Source: Gremmenia infestans (taxonomy: Eukaryota > Ascomycota > Leotiomycetes > Helotiales > Hamatocanthoscyphaceae). From it: a stretch of 64,000 nucleotides of DNA. Position 1 is the stretch's first letter, and every line of letters starts with the position of its first letter. The stretch lies in NCBI GenBank assembly GCA_032629725.1, contig JAFEVB010000005.1:620001-684000 (forward strand), given 5' to 3'. Below the pieces are notes generated by a model. The model was given only the letters and a program-made list of their open reading frames with translations. It was not told where the DNA came from and did not search any database. Made by a program: the position numbers and the translations under genes. This document shows positions 34,294-47,500 of the stretch, piece after piece.

Positions 34294-35943
34294 GTTTGTC
34301 AAAGAATGTATTGAAGTTAGGAAATAACAATAACTTGGAGGTTTTGTGATTAAGGAATGACTTGAGTGTGGTTATAGGCTGGAAGATGGAAGATTGCTAA
34401 GAAAGCTGAAGAGAAGTATGGTGGCCTCTCTCATTTGATTTATATCACACTTGAAATCCTTAAGCTCCTACAAGTACGGTGGCTCAATCGAAGTTGGTTG
34501 GTTGTCGTTGGGTCGAAAATAGATGATTTCCTAACCTGGGTATTTGCGCTAGTCGATCAGTTACTATATTCTCTCGATCGAATCCTAGCAGAACCCCATA
34601 CCTTGATTCCTACGTGTTTTACGGAAACTTATATACTAAACCCTTCATGTGACGTAAAATGTTCTCTTGTACACGTAAGGCTTGTATCAACTCCAAGATT
34701 TGAGACCTGGGAATAGAAAATTACTTAGGGGATAAAACGGCTTTCAAAGAACTTGAGTCGTAGTACTATCTAAAATACGGTACGTAGTTCCATCATGATG
34801 ATCGTTTGTTTTCGTAGACATGTCACGGTTGCAAAATAATGCAGGAGTCAATACTTTTACGTACCAAATAGCAAGACCAAAAGAGGTATTCAGGTGCGTT
34901 TCCTCTTCGGAAAGACCAACAACCTTCAAATGGCGCATGACGATCCAGCCTCCTTCCAAAGCGCGCCGTGAGGCTGAGTATCCTTGAAGTTCTGAGACAT
35001 GTCCTGCATCTTCCATCGAATATTCGAAATTATGCTTACTGTATTTAGTGCCGCTCAACATAGCCGCGCTATGTACCTTTATTCTCTTGCATTCTCAAGC
35101 AACCGTACAGACAGATATATATTCAAAAGAATAAATTTTCAGAAAGGTGATTTGATTCTAATACAGCGGTCACCCCTCATTCCATTCTATCTCAATAAAT
35201 TCGTTCCGCGTAGTTCCGCAACTTCAAATATACAATGGCTCCCTTCAAGTGATGAAGCCCCCCTAGCATGCCCGAATGAAGAACTTAGGTCAGACTGACT
35301 TGCTTTTGGTCCAACACTTGTTTGCGTCGCGGAACACTTACGCTTTCGCATCGTGCGCTGGTCAGGATTGATTTGCAAAGCTTGTGAGACTTAGTCCCGT
35401 ATGCAGTTGTAAAGAGAAAGGTACCAAGGTCCAATTTGATGATGTGCGTTGAGTTGTGTACTCGTAAATACCTCAAGTTGATCTCGGCACGTGTACAAGG
35501 CCGCTAGGCTAGAGTGCTCTGTCTGGGTGGCACTTGCCAAACGGAGATTTGATCCAGAACACTCCAAAGGTGCTCCATTTTGAAGTTCATCTTAAGCTTC
35601 ATATTCCTGCGCACAGCAGCTCATATGACCACAATGAGGAGTAGCGAATACATGTCCAGGAAGGGGCTGGACAGATGGTGGAGAAGTTCATTTTCGTTGC
35701 GTGACTCAAGTTCGAATATTCAACTTGGCCGGAATAATGGCACTACTTTTGAAGTGCTCACTGTAGACATGTAGCTAAATGGGCTAGCAAAGGTATTTCC
35801 ACTGACTGGTTCCTCCCAAACGCCATGTTACTCCCTCATCCTCTTCCCGAACGCCTCATGCTAACGTGAAGCCATGGGAATTATTAATAAATCTTACAAG
35901 AATACCAGATGGTGTAATATAACATAAAAGGTATGTCTGTACA
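34294..35943. other. Spacer with a possible TPR relic
   Basis: No intact gene. On the minus strand at about 35061-34744 an open frame contains SASRRALEGG and KVVGLSEEETHLNTSFGLAI. This faintly resembles the RRALEG...KVLGxxHPxTLTSLxNLA pattern of kinesin-light-chain-type TPR repeats. It lacks a proper start and end, so it is probably a relic. Confidence 0.3.
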
Positions 35944-37911
35944 TTAGTATCCATTGGTTGGCGGTCGGTAGACTGGTGGCATCGGGGTATGACCGCTGGT
36001 TTGTTGTCGTTTTGGTTGTGGTCGTGCTAATGGTTCATCGTCTTCATCGCCGCTTGAGGTCAAGTCAATGACTGCTGAGATTGATCGCTTTGTACTACTG
36101 CTAGATGATGTAGTTTTCGGCGGCCCAGATGGAGGGGCAGATCCATTCGTAACTGATCCTAATGGGGTTCCGTATGCACGAGGCGTTCCCATCTTCACGC
36201 TATCGCCAGATTTGGTGATCTCCACAAGGTCGTCATCATCGTCGCTCGCGCTCGCTACGCCGCTGTTCCTTGAGTTGGATTCCTTTCTCGTGTTCAGCTC
36301 CCACTTGCCATCTGGCTGAATGGTTACTTGATCAACTGATCTGGATGTGCTTTTCAGGATGCTCTTGACATATCTGTCGGAGTGGTCAGTATAGTTCAAA
36401 TGCGCTAGTATCTGGTCGCACTTACTCATCAACGGCTAAGGTATCAAACGGAGCGGAGTTGTTACAAATAGGGCAGAGCCAAGTTGGACCTTGTTCTTGA
36501 AGCTGCAAATATGACGTTGCATCGAAACACTGGTTGTGCCTGCAAGAAACTGATCGACATGGCAAATCAATCTTCAATGTCGACAATGGGCATTTCAACG
36601 AGAGAACAGAGGCCGTTGCTACGATATCCGCATCTCGTGCCTTGCTGGCCACTGTGTTTGCCTTAGTTCGAGCCCCAGCTCCAAAGAGGGGAACATACTA
36701 TCATCTAAAACAGACTTTTCTGTTATCCTCTTTCCGTTTCTGAGTACTTCTACGAGCTCCGTTACTGGCACCACCTTGACCACGTATATCGCAAGATGGA
36801 ATTTCTGAAGTACAATTAGTATCCGACTTCATCAACTGCGGCGCAAAAGGGTAAAGCAAGTGGGGAAAATAGGCAAGGAGCTGGGGATGAGAATCTAACT
36901 GATGAAGTTCCACCTGCCTTAGATGTCAGGGCATATGTCATCTCAACAAGATTACCATAAGCAGGTAAATTGAGACGCAGCTCCTTAGTGATGTCTACAG
37001 GTCTTGTGGAGCCTGGTTTGCTTTTTAGACCCCTTAAATTGGCCTTGATGTCTCCTCCATTGACTTTTACTTCCGATTGGTGGGGAAAGGCAATATCTTG
37101 TCCAGGCTTGTCCTCCGCCGCGCAAAATACCATAACCCGTAAATTGGGCTCCTTACTAACTCGATGTAGAATGGCATGGTCCTGAACTTTGATGGTCGTC
37201 TTGACTGTATGTCTATGGTGGGGCATAACTGGGGACTGTTAGTGAATCTGGCGCAACCAGAACGTATTCCCCTCACCTTCACATTGAAGCGTGTCGCCCA
37301 ACTGCTGCTCCATCCTGTAGAACGGACTTGTCTTGAACCCAAGTTCTGCCATCATTAGATTAGCGGTTGAAAGGGTGGGGTCAGATGGGCTCCTACTCTG
37401 CGAGACAAAGCCCCGATAAGCAACAGCCCCTCCCATGTTGTATCCGTTGTTGAGATACGCGCCTGGAGCGGCGGTTGGAGTACTTCGCGCAGCAGGTGAA
37501 GATGAGCTTGCCATCCCCCCGTAGTTGGCACTTATTTGACCGATCGATTGAGGGTTATAAATCATGTTTTTGAGGCGCTCGAATTTTTGGGCGTCCTTGT
37601 GCGTGGAGTAATGACGGATCTCTGGTGGGGGAAAGCAGTGTTAGCATCAACAGGCAGCAGTAGCCAAGTGAATAGGGAGTGGCACAGAAGGGGGAATGGT
37701 GATGTTGATGTTGATTTGGCTTAAGTAGGTATAAAAGAGAACCAAACTGACATGACTTACTCTCGATGATACGGGCCTGAAGTTCGCTTTTGACGCCGTT
37801 CTTGCCCACTCCCTCTGCTGCACAAATTGCCGAGAGGGTTTTATTAAGATGTCCCCCGTCTTTCACATATCGGATGAGGGCCTCTGCGTCCAGGTACCCC
37901 CCAGAGGCCAT
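35944..37911 (-). CDS. SUMO E3 ligase of the Siz/PIAS family
   Basis: Six exons: 37911-37761, 37621-37277, 37228-36918, 36804-36699, 36651-36426, 36373-35944 (522 aa). Domains in order: a SAP-like DNA-binding helix pair (residues about 10-75, AEGVGKNGVKSELQARIIE), a PINIT domain (about 150-290), an SP-RING (about 320-370) with KCPLSTLKIDLPCRS, CRHNQCFD and WLCPICN ligands, and a SUMO-interacting motif VIDLT at 481-485 followed by acidic residues. The ligase directs SUMO from Ubc9 to nuclear substrates such as PCNA and septins in yeast. Intron 3 starts with GC (AAG|GCAGGT), the only junction that preserves the conserved TSKKFHLAIYVV reading. The tail is Ser/Pro-rich. The gene is divergent from the DUF2423 gene. 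Confidence 0.9.
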
Positions 37912-38347
37912 CGCCAGATGTTGGACTGGCTGCGGCAGGCGTTAGGAAGCGTGGAGAGATCGCAGGTGGGGTGAAGGCATGAAGGATATTCGAATGCTTT
38001 CTGGTATGGAAAGGAAAGGAAATGGAAGTTTAGCAGACATATAATTACGCGGTACAACCTGGACAAAGGTTGGTATTTGCGTAGTGTCAAATGCAAATGG
38101 GAGGTGAATGTATAGAGTAAGTTGCCGGCGGCTCTATCACAGTCATTGTGAATCGAGGCTGCGTCTTGCCTCAAACAGAAAACATGAATACGGTGACCGG
38201 CGGCTGGATTGCGGCAATACTGCTGTAAGATGCCCCGCCCCACTGAAATTTGATATTTTACTACAACCACATCTGCAACTGCAACTCAATTGCGAAAACT
38301 CCGATCTTTGCGCACCTGCTATAACACCCAGCCCCGAATTACTCAAG
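37912..38347. promoter_or_regulatory. Divergent promoter region, Siz/PIAS and DUF2423 genes
   Basis: About 440 bp between head-to-head start codons. No other gene is supported. Confidence 0.4.
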
Positions 38348-38834
38348 ATGGCGAAAGGAGCAAGAGCAAGCACCAGCAAGGCGAACAATGTGAAGCTCAA
38401 GGCCAATGTGTTTGGCCCCGTCGAGAATGCCAGGACCGAGCGACTGTCAGCCAAGCTTCTTGAATTGGCCTCCCAGCCAAAACCAAAGCCTGCCAAAGCA
38501 GAGATAGATTTGGATGTAGAAGGTAATATTTGGTTCTTGATTCTTTGCTCCTTACATAGATCTAATATTCTCACAGGCACTGCGAAAGACGCCAATGCCG
38601 ACCCCGCTACGGCAAAGCAGACCGAGGGTATGTCTTTTTATTTTACACTGTGCGATACTTATTCGATTACAATCTAACATACTACCAGACATGGAAATCG
38701 ATCAAGGCACTTCAAGGCCCTCCAAGGGCCGGATAGCCAAGAAGGTCAGGCACAAGTCCAGTCGCACAGCATCGATCGTCTTCCCAAAGTACAAGAACGG
38801 CGCAAGAGTTGGGAAGTCCAAAGGGAAGAAATAG
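38348..38834 (+). CDS. DUF2423 (UPF0642) small basic protein, probable ribosome-biogenesis factor
   Basis: Exons 38348-38522, 38577-38627 and 38689-38834 give 123 aa. The N-terminus MAKGARASTSKANNVKLKAN followed by VFGPVENARTERLSAKLLEL is the DUF2423 signature. It is followed by a Lys/Pro/Ala linker and a strongly basic C-terminus (KKVRHKSSRTASIVFPKYKN). The yeast member of this family, YBL028C, is a nucleolar protein of pre-60S particles; the same location is inferred here. All splice phases are 1 and the frame closes on TAG. The 51-nt middle exon encodes a poorly conserved Ala-rich linker. Confidence 0.85.
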
Positions 38835-39320
38835 ATTCTACAGAATACTGTCGACGAGGTCCATGAGGTTATAAACTGGCGTTTGTTGTGGGAATATTAT
38901 TTGGGTGGAGTTTTGGTCTGGAAAGTCATTTGAGCGGCTTGTATGCAGCGGTTCCCTCGAAGATGAAGACAGTTCTGGCGTGTAAACATGATAGTCAGTA
39001 ACTGCAATATTGAAACATCACACAGTTTTCAATAGACGTTTCCGCATACAAACCCCTCCAGAGAAAAACAGCAAAAAAAAACCATGAATTATTTCCGATA
39101 AGCTTTTCTTATCGTACTACGTACTTGTAGCACTGCACTACGGACGAACAGTAAACGCGTTCGCCAAGCCAGATTTGCTGACGCGCGACCTTGACGTCCT
39201 TTAAACAATCTGTCGGGGCAGAAATGGCTATCCCTTCATCATTCCAGCTCCAAGACTCAGTGCTATCGACTCTGATATTCTCTGGGCCTTGAGGGTTTCA
39301 ATTGAGATAAAATCTAGAAA
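38835..39320. other. Spacer upstream of Gpi7
   Basis: No gene seen; 3' UTR of the DUF2423 gene and promoter of Gpi7. Confidence 0.5.
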
Positions 39321-42294
39321 ATGGCGCCTCGAATCCGGACCCTTTTCCTCGTTGCCGCGAACGTCCTTATCCCCATCGCCATACTGACCTTTGCAAGCGG
39401 ATTCTTTCCTTATAAACCATTTCTCTCTGGTCTAGCACAATATGAAATCCTGGACTATGGCTCTCCACCAGAAGCCCCGTTCGACAAGGTGGTATTCATG
39501 GTGGTTGATGCTCTGCGAAGGTACCAATGCCAATGATACTCCGGGCAGCGGGCTAACACTGGCAGTGACTTCGTCTATTCAGAATTTTCGGGGTTCAGCT
39601 TCACTCAAAGGTATGATTGAGCCTTACATAATCGTATTCCAGACCGCTAATATAAGCTCACAGCTTGATTGCATCCGGAGCCGCCATTCCCTTTACTGCC
39701 CATGCAACCTCTCCAACCATTACCATGCCTAGAATCAAAGCCATCACCACAGGATCAATACCATCTTTTCTCGATGTGATCCTCAACTTCGCTGAATCAG
39801 ATACTAGCTCAAGTCTAGCAACACAAGATACATGGCTTGCACAAATGAAGGCAAAACAGGCCGGGAAAATGGTCATGTACGGAGATGATACCTGGCTCAA
39901 GCTCTTCCCGGACTTCTTTGATCGGGTGGATGGGACATCAAGCTTTTTTGTTTCGGTCAGTCAAGATGTTGCAGGTGTACATAGACATATAGCTGAATAT
40001 ATTCTATTAGGATTTCACCGAAGTGGACAATAATGTTACGAGGCATGTCCCAGGTGAACTTGGGAATGATGATTGGAATACTATGGTGCTTCATTACCTG
40101 GGACTTGATCATATTGGACATAAGGCTGGTCCTCGAAGGTAACAGTTTTCATGGTCTACAAGGAGTTTAGCTGACCAAAAAAGTCCAAATATGATTCCGA
40201 AGCAACGTGAGATGGATGGAATTGTCAGCCAAATTTATGAAGCCATGGCCACCAAAGAGTCTCTCCAATCAACTCTATTGGTACTATGTGGAGACCACGG
40301 CATGAATGATGCTGGTAATCATGGTGGTTCTGCTCCAGGAGAAACTTCGCCGGCTCTTGTCTTCATATCTCCAAAGCTTACGGAGATCAGCCGAGGCTTC
40401 ATGTCCCCTGCTCTCTTCAAAGACAACTTTCAGTACTACTCCACAGTTGAGCAGTCAGATATTGCTCCTACGCTAGGTGCACTTCTTGGATTTCCTGTTC
40501 CCCGAAATAATCTTGGGGTTTTTATTTCGGAATTCCTTTCGTTCTGGCCGAACAGTAAGATAGGTTTTATTCAATTGGGAATGAAAACGCTGACCTGAAC
40601 TAGAGAACGACAGAACTCAGATTCTTTTACGAAATGCAAGGCAGATCTTAAGTGTTGTCACTGCCACCTTTTCATCATTTGAAGGCGATGGACCGTCACA
40701 GAACTGCGGGGAACTATCAGATAGTATTGATGAACTTGCTTGTGAGTGGAGAGGTATTGTTAGAAGCGTCCCAGCGTCTGGAGAAGACCCAGACTTTGAG
40801 AGGTGGATCGGGGCAATTACCAAGGTCAGACCCACAATCTGGAAATTGTTCGCAGAGAACTAACTCTCCTCAGTGGCTGAAGCAGGTCCAAGAATTAATG
40901 AGCAGTACGGCTAGTAACTATGATGTTTCGAAACTCGTAATTGGACAAGCTGTTGCTGCTGTTGCTCTCTTTTCTACCAGTATTGCAGCAGGTCCAACTG
41001 TTTTCAATGCCTTGCGAACCAGCTCTCCTTTCATTGCGATATCTCTTTCATACGGAATCATGATGTTCGCCAGCAGTTACGTCGAAGAAGAGCAACACTT
41101 CTGGTATTGGGCCACTACAGCGTGGCTAATGCTCCTTTGGATCAAATGGTAACTGAAGATTCCACAATTCAAACTCATTACTTACGTATCTTCAGTAACC
41201 GCAAGCAGATTCTAAACTCTCGACTACTTGCTCTGAGCTCCATTACTATTCTTATAGTAATGCGGTTTGCAAGACGCTGGAACCAAACTGGCCAAAAGTT
41301 CGCTGGCGAGCCCGACATAGCTCGAACCTTTTTCTTCGAGCACAAAACATTCCTCTGGACACTAGTAACACTCACCTACCTATGGAACCTGCAATCACTC
41401 GCCACCAAAGGCTTCCAGCGCTTCAATCAAACAGCATCAACCGCAATCGCAACACTACTAGCAACAGCAGCAGTAACATTCAAACTCGCCTTCACTAACG
41501 AAGACTCCCCCGAGCTCATGGCCGGCATCGCGAAACTAATGATCGGCGAAGAAATGGGCGTATCCCTTGTTACTCGCGCACGAATCGTTTTCATTTCTCT
41601 GGGTCTTGCCCTAGCATATACACTTGCCTCAAGCTTCAGCCATAAACGACCAAACCGTATATATACCCCCTCCCTTTCCCTTTCAATATCTCTCTAACAT
41701 CTTGTTACAGCAACAATGCGTACCATCCATGACCTCCTAACGCTACTCTTAATAACCCAATCCCGCGCCACAAACATCCCGCTCCTCCTGCTCTTCGAAA
41801 TTCAGTTCTTTCTCATAGCCGACCTCGACCTATCGCTCATCGAGATAAGCACCACCTCCCTGCTCCTCCAGTACAGCTCTTTTTTTGCCTTCGGCGGCTC
41901 GAACGCTATTTCATCCGTCGATCTATCATCTGCCTATAACGGCGTATCGGGATATAACGTTGTCGCCGTTGGGGCTTTGACGTTTGTGTCGAATTGGACA
42001 GGTCCGATTTTCTGGACATCTGCTACCAATTTACTGCTTTTGAAGCTGAAGAACAAGACAGGGGGGAAAGAGAAGGGCATATTTGTCCAGCATTTAGCCT
42101 TGTTGACGGTATTTATTACTTGTGCGTTGTTTGGAGTGATGGCTGCTTGTACGGTGCTGAGGACGCATCTTTTTATCTGGACGGTGTTCAGTCCGAAGTA
42201 TTTGTATAGCATGGCGTGGAGTCTGGGACAGCATTTGGTCGTTAATGCTGGGGTGGGAAGTACGCTGTTTTGGTTGGGGGGATTGTATTTATAG
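39321..42294 (+). CDS. GPI ethanolamine phosphate transferase 2 (Gpi7/Las21, PIG-G)
   Basis: Nine exons: 39321-39520, 39566-39610, 39664-39955, 40011-40138, 40184-40554, 40604-40824, 40874-41148, 41196-41656, 41711-42294 (858 aa). It adds ethanolamine phosphate to the second mannose of the GPI anchor in the ER. An N-terminal signal-anchor (LFLVAANVLIPIAILTFASG) precedes an alkaline-phosphatase-fold lumenal domain: FMVVDALRSDF with its metal-binding Asp, ATSPTITMPRIKAITTG with the nucleophile Thr, YGDDTWLKLFPDFFDR, LHYLGLDHIGHKAGP and LVLCGDHGMNDAGNHGG. The C-terminal half has roughly ten membrane spans and ends in a conserved SMAWSLGQHL...GSTLFWLGG helix. The LxLDHIGH and DHGMxxxGNHGG motifs show the active site is intact. 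GT-AG introns throughout. Confidence 0.93.
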
Positions 42295-44460
42295 GTGGAT
42301 CGGGGGGAGGGGGGAGGAAGGGGGAAAGGGAAGAGGGGGAAAGAGGAAAGAGCAGGCGTATGGGTTGTAAGTAGATAGTAGCTTGAAGGGACACTGGCAG
42401 TAAGCTATTCTCGCTCAGCTATGTGGAATGTCGAAGTGAAAATCTATGAGATAACCCCAGATCCTCCTAGCCATCGGGAGCATCGCGTACCTATCTATAT
42501 ATCGGGGTTATCATTCTTGCTTAATCATCAATGAACACAAATTTCTATGTTTTGTTTTTCATAGTGATGGAGATCACAAAATTCGGGATGAAATCTAAGA
42601 GTCCTTCAACTTGAAGAAAAGAAATACCCAAGCCATCATAACGATACTTTTCCACTCCATAGGCAGAGATGCTTTATGTCGTTTCTTCAGGCAAGCAAGG
42701 GGCTTGGAGATATCATATATATACTTTTACGAGTTTTAACTTGCATACCCAAGTTTGAACACTAAATAAAGCAGCTGTCTAGTCTCTTGTTGAGGATTTG
42801 AAGCACAGTTTCGATGTATGCCATGCGTATTTGATATAGAAAACTTCTGGCTCCCACAAACAAGTCAAACATCAGTTTCAAATCAAAACCTGAACCTCAG
42901 AAATCCATCTCCTCCCCCTCCCCCTCTTCTCTTCCCACAACACAAACAATCTAGCGCCAGCTTATCATAGGCACGAATACCAAGTAGCAGTATTTTCAAA
43001 AAAAAAGGGTATATGTGCCTCAGTGCGTGTTTTTGAAGTCTTATGACTCTTGTCTAATACCATTCCCAAAGCTGTAAAATCCGCAGATAGATATCTCGTT
43101 TCATTACTATGTCTGCCTGCTCCAGTGCACAGGGAAGATGGATCTTTGCCATGCTATATTATTAATATCTAGTAATTCGTTTATACAGTATATGAGTGAA
43201 TGCAATTACCCTCCTCAGGTTCCAAGTCTCACCTCACAGATATAGTCGATGAATGAACATGTAGCGGTACTACAAGTGTCCAACATGGCGATTTCAAGCT
43301 TCTGGCACGAAAATTCGGCGTCGTATATGGATATGGGCGGGCTGGGCGTCGAATTGTAAGTAAATTTCTGCCGTTTATTGGGGTACAGGTGGCGCATGTG
43401 TACAGTAACTAGGTAAATATCCAAGCATGCAAGGGTGGGAGAATCCGGAGAGAATTCGGGGAGTTTTGCGGGAAAATTTAGGATGATGCAGTTGTTCTTG
43501 GAATCATATGATGTTTTTGTTGAGTGTTGATTAGTTTCTGAATGTAAAGTGTTTGTTTATTCGAAACAAAATGATAATCTCAACATTATCATATCATGCA
43601 TGACTTTACCAAAACATTCATTTGGAAGGCTTCCAGGAATGCTTGTCTGATATCTTATGCAATAAGCCAAGTAATTCGACATACTGAGGTACAGCGGTGA
43701 AGTATTCGCACAAAGCGAAAGAATGCCCCCTTGTAGCGATCTCTCTCTTAGCCTGTTTAGGTACTTTGTTTGTTTTGATAACACGTTTCCTGCCCAAATA
43801 AGCTAAGAGTAACAACTACGCAAGGGTATATTGTTGTAGCATTTCTAGCTTTGTGCGATCACTTAACCGCTGTACCTCCGTAAGGATATCGTACATTATT
43901 CCAGAGCTTTGAAGTCACATCCCCCCTTTTTCTCCGCCCCTTCCCTAAGTCCGTGCTTTTAGGGGTCCTCGCTAAGCCTTTACCGAACTTACCCGCCCGA
44001 CATTCGGGGCGCTGGACACTAAGTGATCGGTGCACTCTAGTGCGATTTAGCCGCAAGCCTCCGAAAATTCTGCATACTCCAATTCCTCCATACAGGTCTC
44101 GTTGATATCATAATTAAAGTACCAGGAGGGCTGGTAGAGCAGGCAGTTAGAATACTTAGAACTAACAAATAGAAAGCTTTGAAAGTAGTTCAAACGTCTC
44201 AAATTTAATCAAAATATGATACTTCACTTCATGCCTCTTACGCTAGTTCGACTACTAGTGCACCCACCTATACTGATCTTACGATGTAGATGACATGAAA
44301 GGATTGTGGATCATAGAGCTTATAACTTCTGAATGAGGAAAGTATAGCCCTTATAGGAAAAGATCTCCGACTCTTAGCACCAAGGTAAATGTTGGGAACT
44401 TACTAAGTAAGCGGTGTAGTCGGTACTCGCCTCTATATACTAAGTCTAACACTCCCCACT

Positions 44461-44541
44461 CTCTCCGTGGATGAAAAAGTGACGGAATTAAGGCACCAAA
44501 ACTCGCTTGTCTATTCCGTCACTTTTTTCATCCACGGAGAG
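44461..44541. repeat. Near-perfect inverted repeat, probable collapsed DNA transposon (MITE-like)
   Basis: Left arm 44461-44488 (28 nt) and right arm 44513-44541 (29 nt) are reverse complements apart from one extra A in the right arm; the loop is 24 nt. The arms begin CTCTCCGTGGATGAAAAA. The decamer ACTCCCCACT abuts the left arm (44451-44460) and recurs at 44557-44566 to the right. This looks like two terminal inverted repeats brought together by internal deletion, or a hairpin element. No transposase is present. The Tc1/mariner or pogo affiliation is only a guess. Confidence 0.6.
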
Positions 44542-47500
44542 CCACTCCGCACTCCCACTCCCCACTACTTAGTGCGATCGTGGCTTGATAACCCTGCGTA
44601 TATAATTGGCTCTTTACCCTAGTATACCGTAGAGCAAAGCAAATTTTCAAGTACTGTAATACTTCTTTGCTGGAGCCTGGAAAGCTCCGCATTATATTAA
44701 ACTCAAGCGGTATAAGAGGCGCGGAATATTTATTTATGGGGCAAGATATTCTCATATTAACAGATTCAAAAGAGTGCGAGGAATTGCGGTGTGTATACGG
44801 AATATTTCCCTAATTCCAATAATGCTTCACGAAAAGGTGGGAATAGAAGTTGTGGAGGGAGTAATACAAGCATATCAATATATGTAAAATCAACGTGGAA
44901 GTTTATTTAACTTTTCTCCGTCATGCATACTTCCTGCATTCATAGAGTTACATCCCACTTGAGATTTTCATTCCCCAACCCCGTAATTCAACATATGCAC
45001 TCTTTAAATCAAAGGCAGAATTTAGGTGTGGAACCGCAAAGTACTAGGTAGAAATCCTTCAACAATTGGCTTATGATAGCCCTTCTAGAACAATCACGTT
45101 CTTTGTCGACATCAGTGACTAAGGTGCCAAAATCCAGGCGATTAATCACGGTAGAGCACCTATCCAGAGGTAGTTGGGAAGTACCTTGTACTTTACATAT
45201 TTGGCTTTTCTCGAACTTCATCTTTCGGCTGGTCTGGTTTCCAGGGGCGGGAAGAGAAGAGCCCGCGCGTGGACCGGCTGAGAAAGATTATTCAGAGGGG
45301 AGACCTTGAGTTTTGATTAGCAGGACTGTATAGGAGCCCCCCACACTGTGGCAGGTATTTTGCTGCCCAACGGGAGACAAGCGAAAATAAAACACAGCCT
45401 TAAAACTCTTGAGTATCTGGTATCCGCAAACCGTTCTACCAAATGCGCCTATGTTTCCCATAGAGCGGTGTTACGCGTACTCAAGGTATGAGGGAAGTAT
45501 TTGGACTACCGCGGTTATGCATTGAGAATGGGGAAACGGAAGTACAGGCTCGCATATGTACAGTATCAAAGAAAAATGTAGTAAAAGACCTAAGATTGTA
45601 CGAAAAATGGAACTCTCGATCACTCCAGCTAATGATATCCAGGGCGTAGCCTTATGTAAAAAGAGTGAGGTAAGAAAAGCCTGACATAAAGATCTGAGGC
45701 TATCGAATAACCAATGACCAACAAGACGGAGATATACGTCTATTGTCATATAGTGATCGTAGGGTTGCGACAATAAGGTGGGCCCCAGTTTCATGTACAG
45801 CAGAATATGAGAATAGTCGGCGACCTCAGAAATTACCCCCCGCAGCCCTATGTCGGGACTCTGACTTTCTTCAAATTCTAGACTCACCATACTCAATATA
45901 CGAAGGAAAAAAAGGCCCACGTCCACTTCAAAGATGCATTGAATCAAGATCAGCCGCTGGGGTGAAGTTGGAAAAATAAGGGGGGGAGGGTGGATAGAGT
46001 TTGACATGATAAATAGCCTTGAGATCCGATCTATAAACCCCTTCGATCTGTAGACCCCGGCCACATTTTCTCGGATCGCGAACAAATCCCTGTAGGGCCC
46101 GTTCACTGAAACCCTTCATGTTCTCGGAATGGAAATCTACCTAAATATTGAAATAAATTTTTGCAAGGAAAAAAAAATGAGGGCGGGCTGTGTGGTCTTT
46201 CATTTCGAAACCCCAGCTGCATATTCTCACATCGAGAGACAACCCATGCCCGCCTGGATTCTTGCAGAGAACAATGCGACCTATCCCAGGAATCAATTCT
46301 CGAGGCAATCAAGGAGATATCTCCGTTCGTGGGGGGCATAGGAGTAGTACCAGGGAGATTTGGAGAGCAGGAAGAGAGTCAACGGAAGTAGAAACAACAT
46401 ATAAAAACCTAACGCAACTTAGCAGTCTACAAGATATGATGACACTAAGAAGCGGCTTTATTATACGCTTAAAACCCAATGAAAGGGGATAGAAATATAT
46501 ATATATGTGGACGACTAGCTAGTGGGTTCGAAGCTAGACTGCTCGATGATTGGAACTCTGGGAACTCTGAGGACTACTCAAAGCCGACTGCCATTGTATT
46601 AACAAGGTCATCATCTTATGCCTAGTGCTAAAGCAAGTGAAAATTTTATGCATTGTTCTTGAACATGATAGAATATAATGTGCTTGACTTGGAGAGGTAG
46701 CCAAGTTGAAGTTATTCGCGATTCAAATGCATCAACAGTGTCAATTGCATTGCATTGCGTAATGTATTGTTGGGGTGGCCGTGCCTGCGCGCGAGGAAAA
46801 GGTCCCGAATGTGGAAAGCCTTGCGAAAATGATTCAGCAGCAACGGTACTGATCTGATAAAAGGCGGGCGCGATGTTATACTCGTCCATATAGCCGCCGT
46901 TTGAGCGCGAAGCGCCATACTTCCAACACACTTCATGCACGGTCCGCCGACATGTCCCTTTCATTCAGTTCATCTGATTCTCTCATATCTGCGCTCATTT
47001 CCTCAAGCAAGGTGCATGCAGATGACTACCGGTCCGGCAGCCCTAAATTCAGCCTTTTGGCGGGAAGAACCGCAAGCTTTGTTTCCCCTCCCCTTACTTA
47101 TTGCTAGCTAGTTGTGAATAGATTGCGGAGTTCGTACAGAAGATTTCTTCCAAATAATAAACAAACTTCTTGATCTTCGCGCTTGAATGTGCTCCACCTG
47201 CAGTGTAAACAGATGCGGCAGATCCTACTCGTTGGTGCGGAGCTGTCAGACTTGGGTGATCTGAAGACCCCAGGACCCCGGGCGGCACACTGCAGCATCC
47301 CGCCTTTAATCCAGGTAACCGGGCTATCCGTATGGTCGGTGCGCTGATGTTATTCGGAACTTTGTACAGTAATGGTCGTTAATCCCAGATCCCGACATGC
47401 AGGTGGTCACCTATGCAAAGTTACAGAGTATGGTCATAAATACTGCACTTTTCCACTTAAAACCAGGATGTGACTAGGGTAATAGAGGGTTTTCATTAGC

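Noticed and set aside
45471..46106. 211-codon minus-strand open frame
   Set aside because: No recognisable domain, low-complexity hydrophobic content, no splice or start support, and it lies in a decayed AT-rich region.
46500..46560. GGGTTCGAAGC-like tRNA B-box
   Set aside because: No matching A-box or acceptor stem at the right spacing; similar isolated motifs at 49976 and 53500 also fail.
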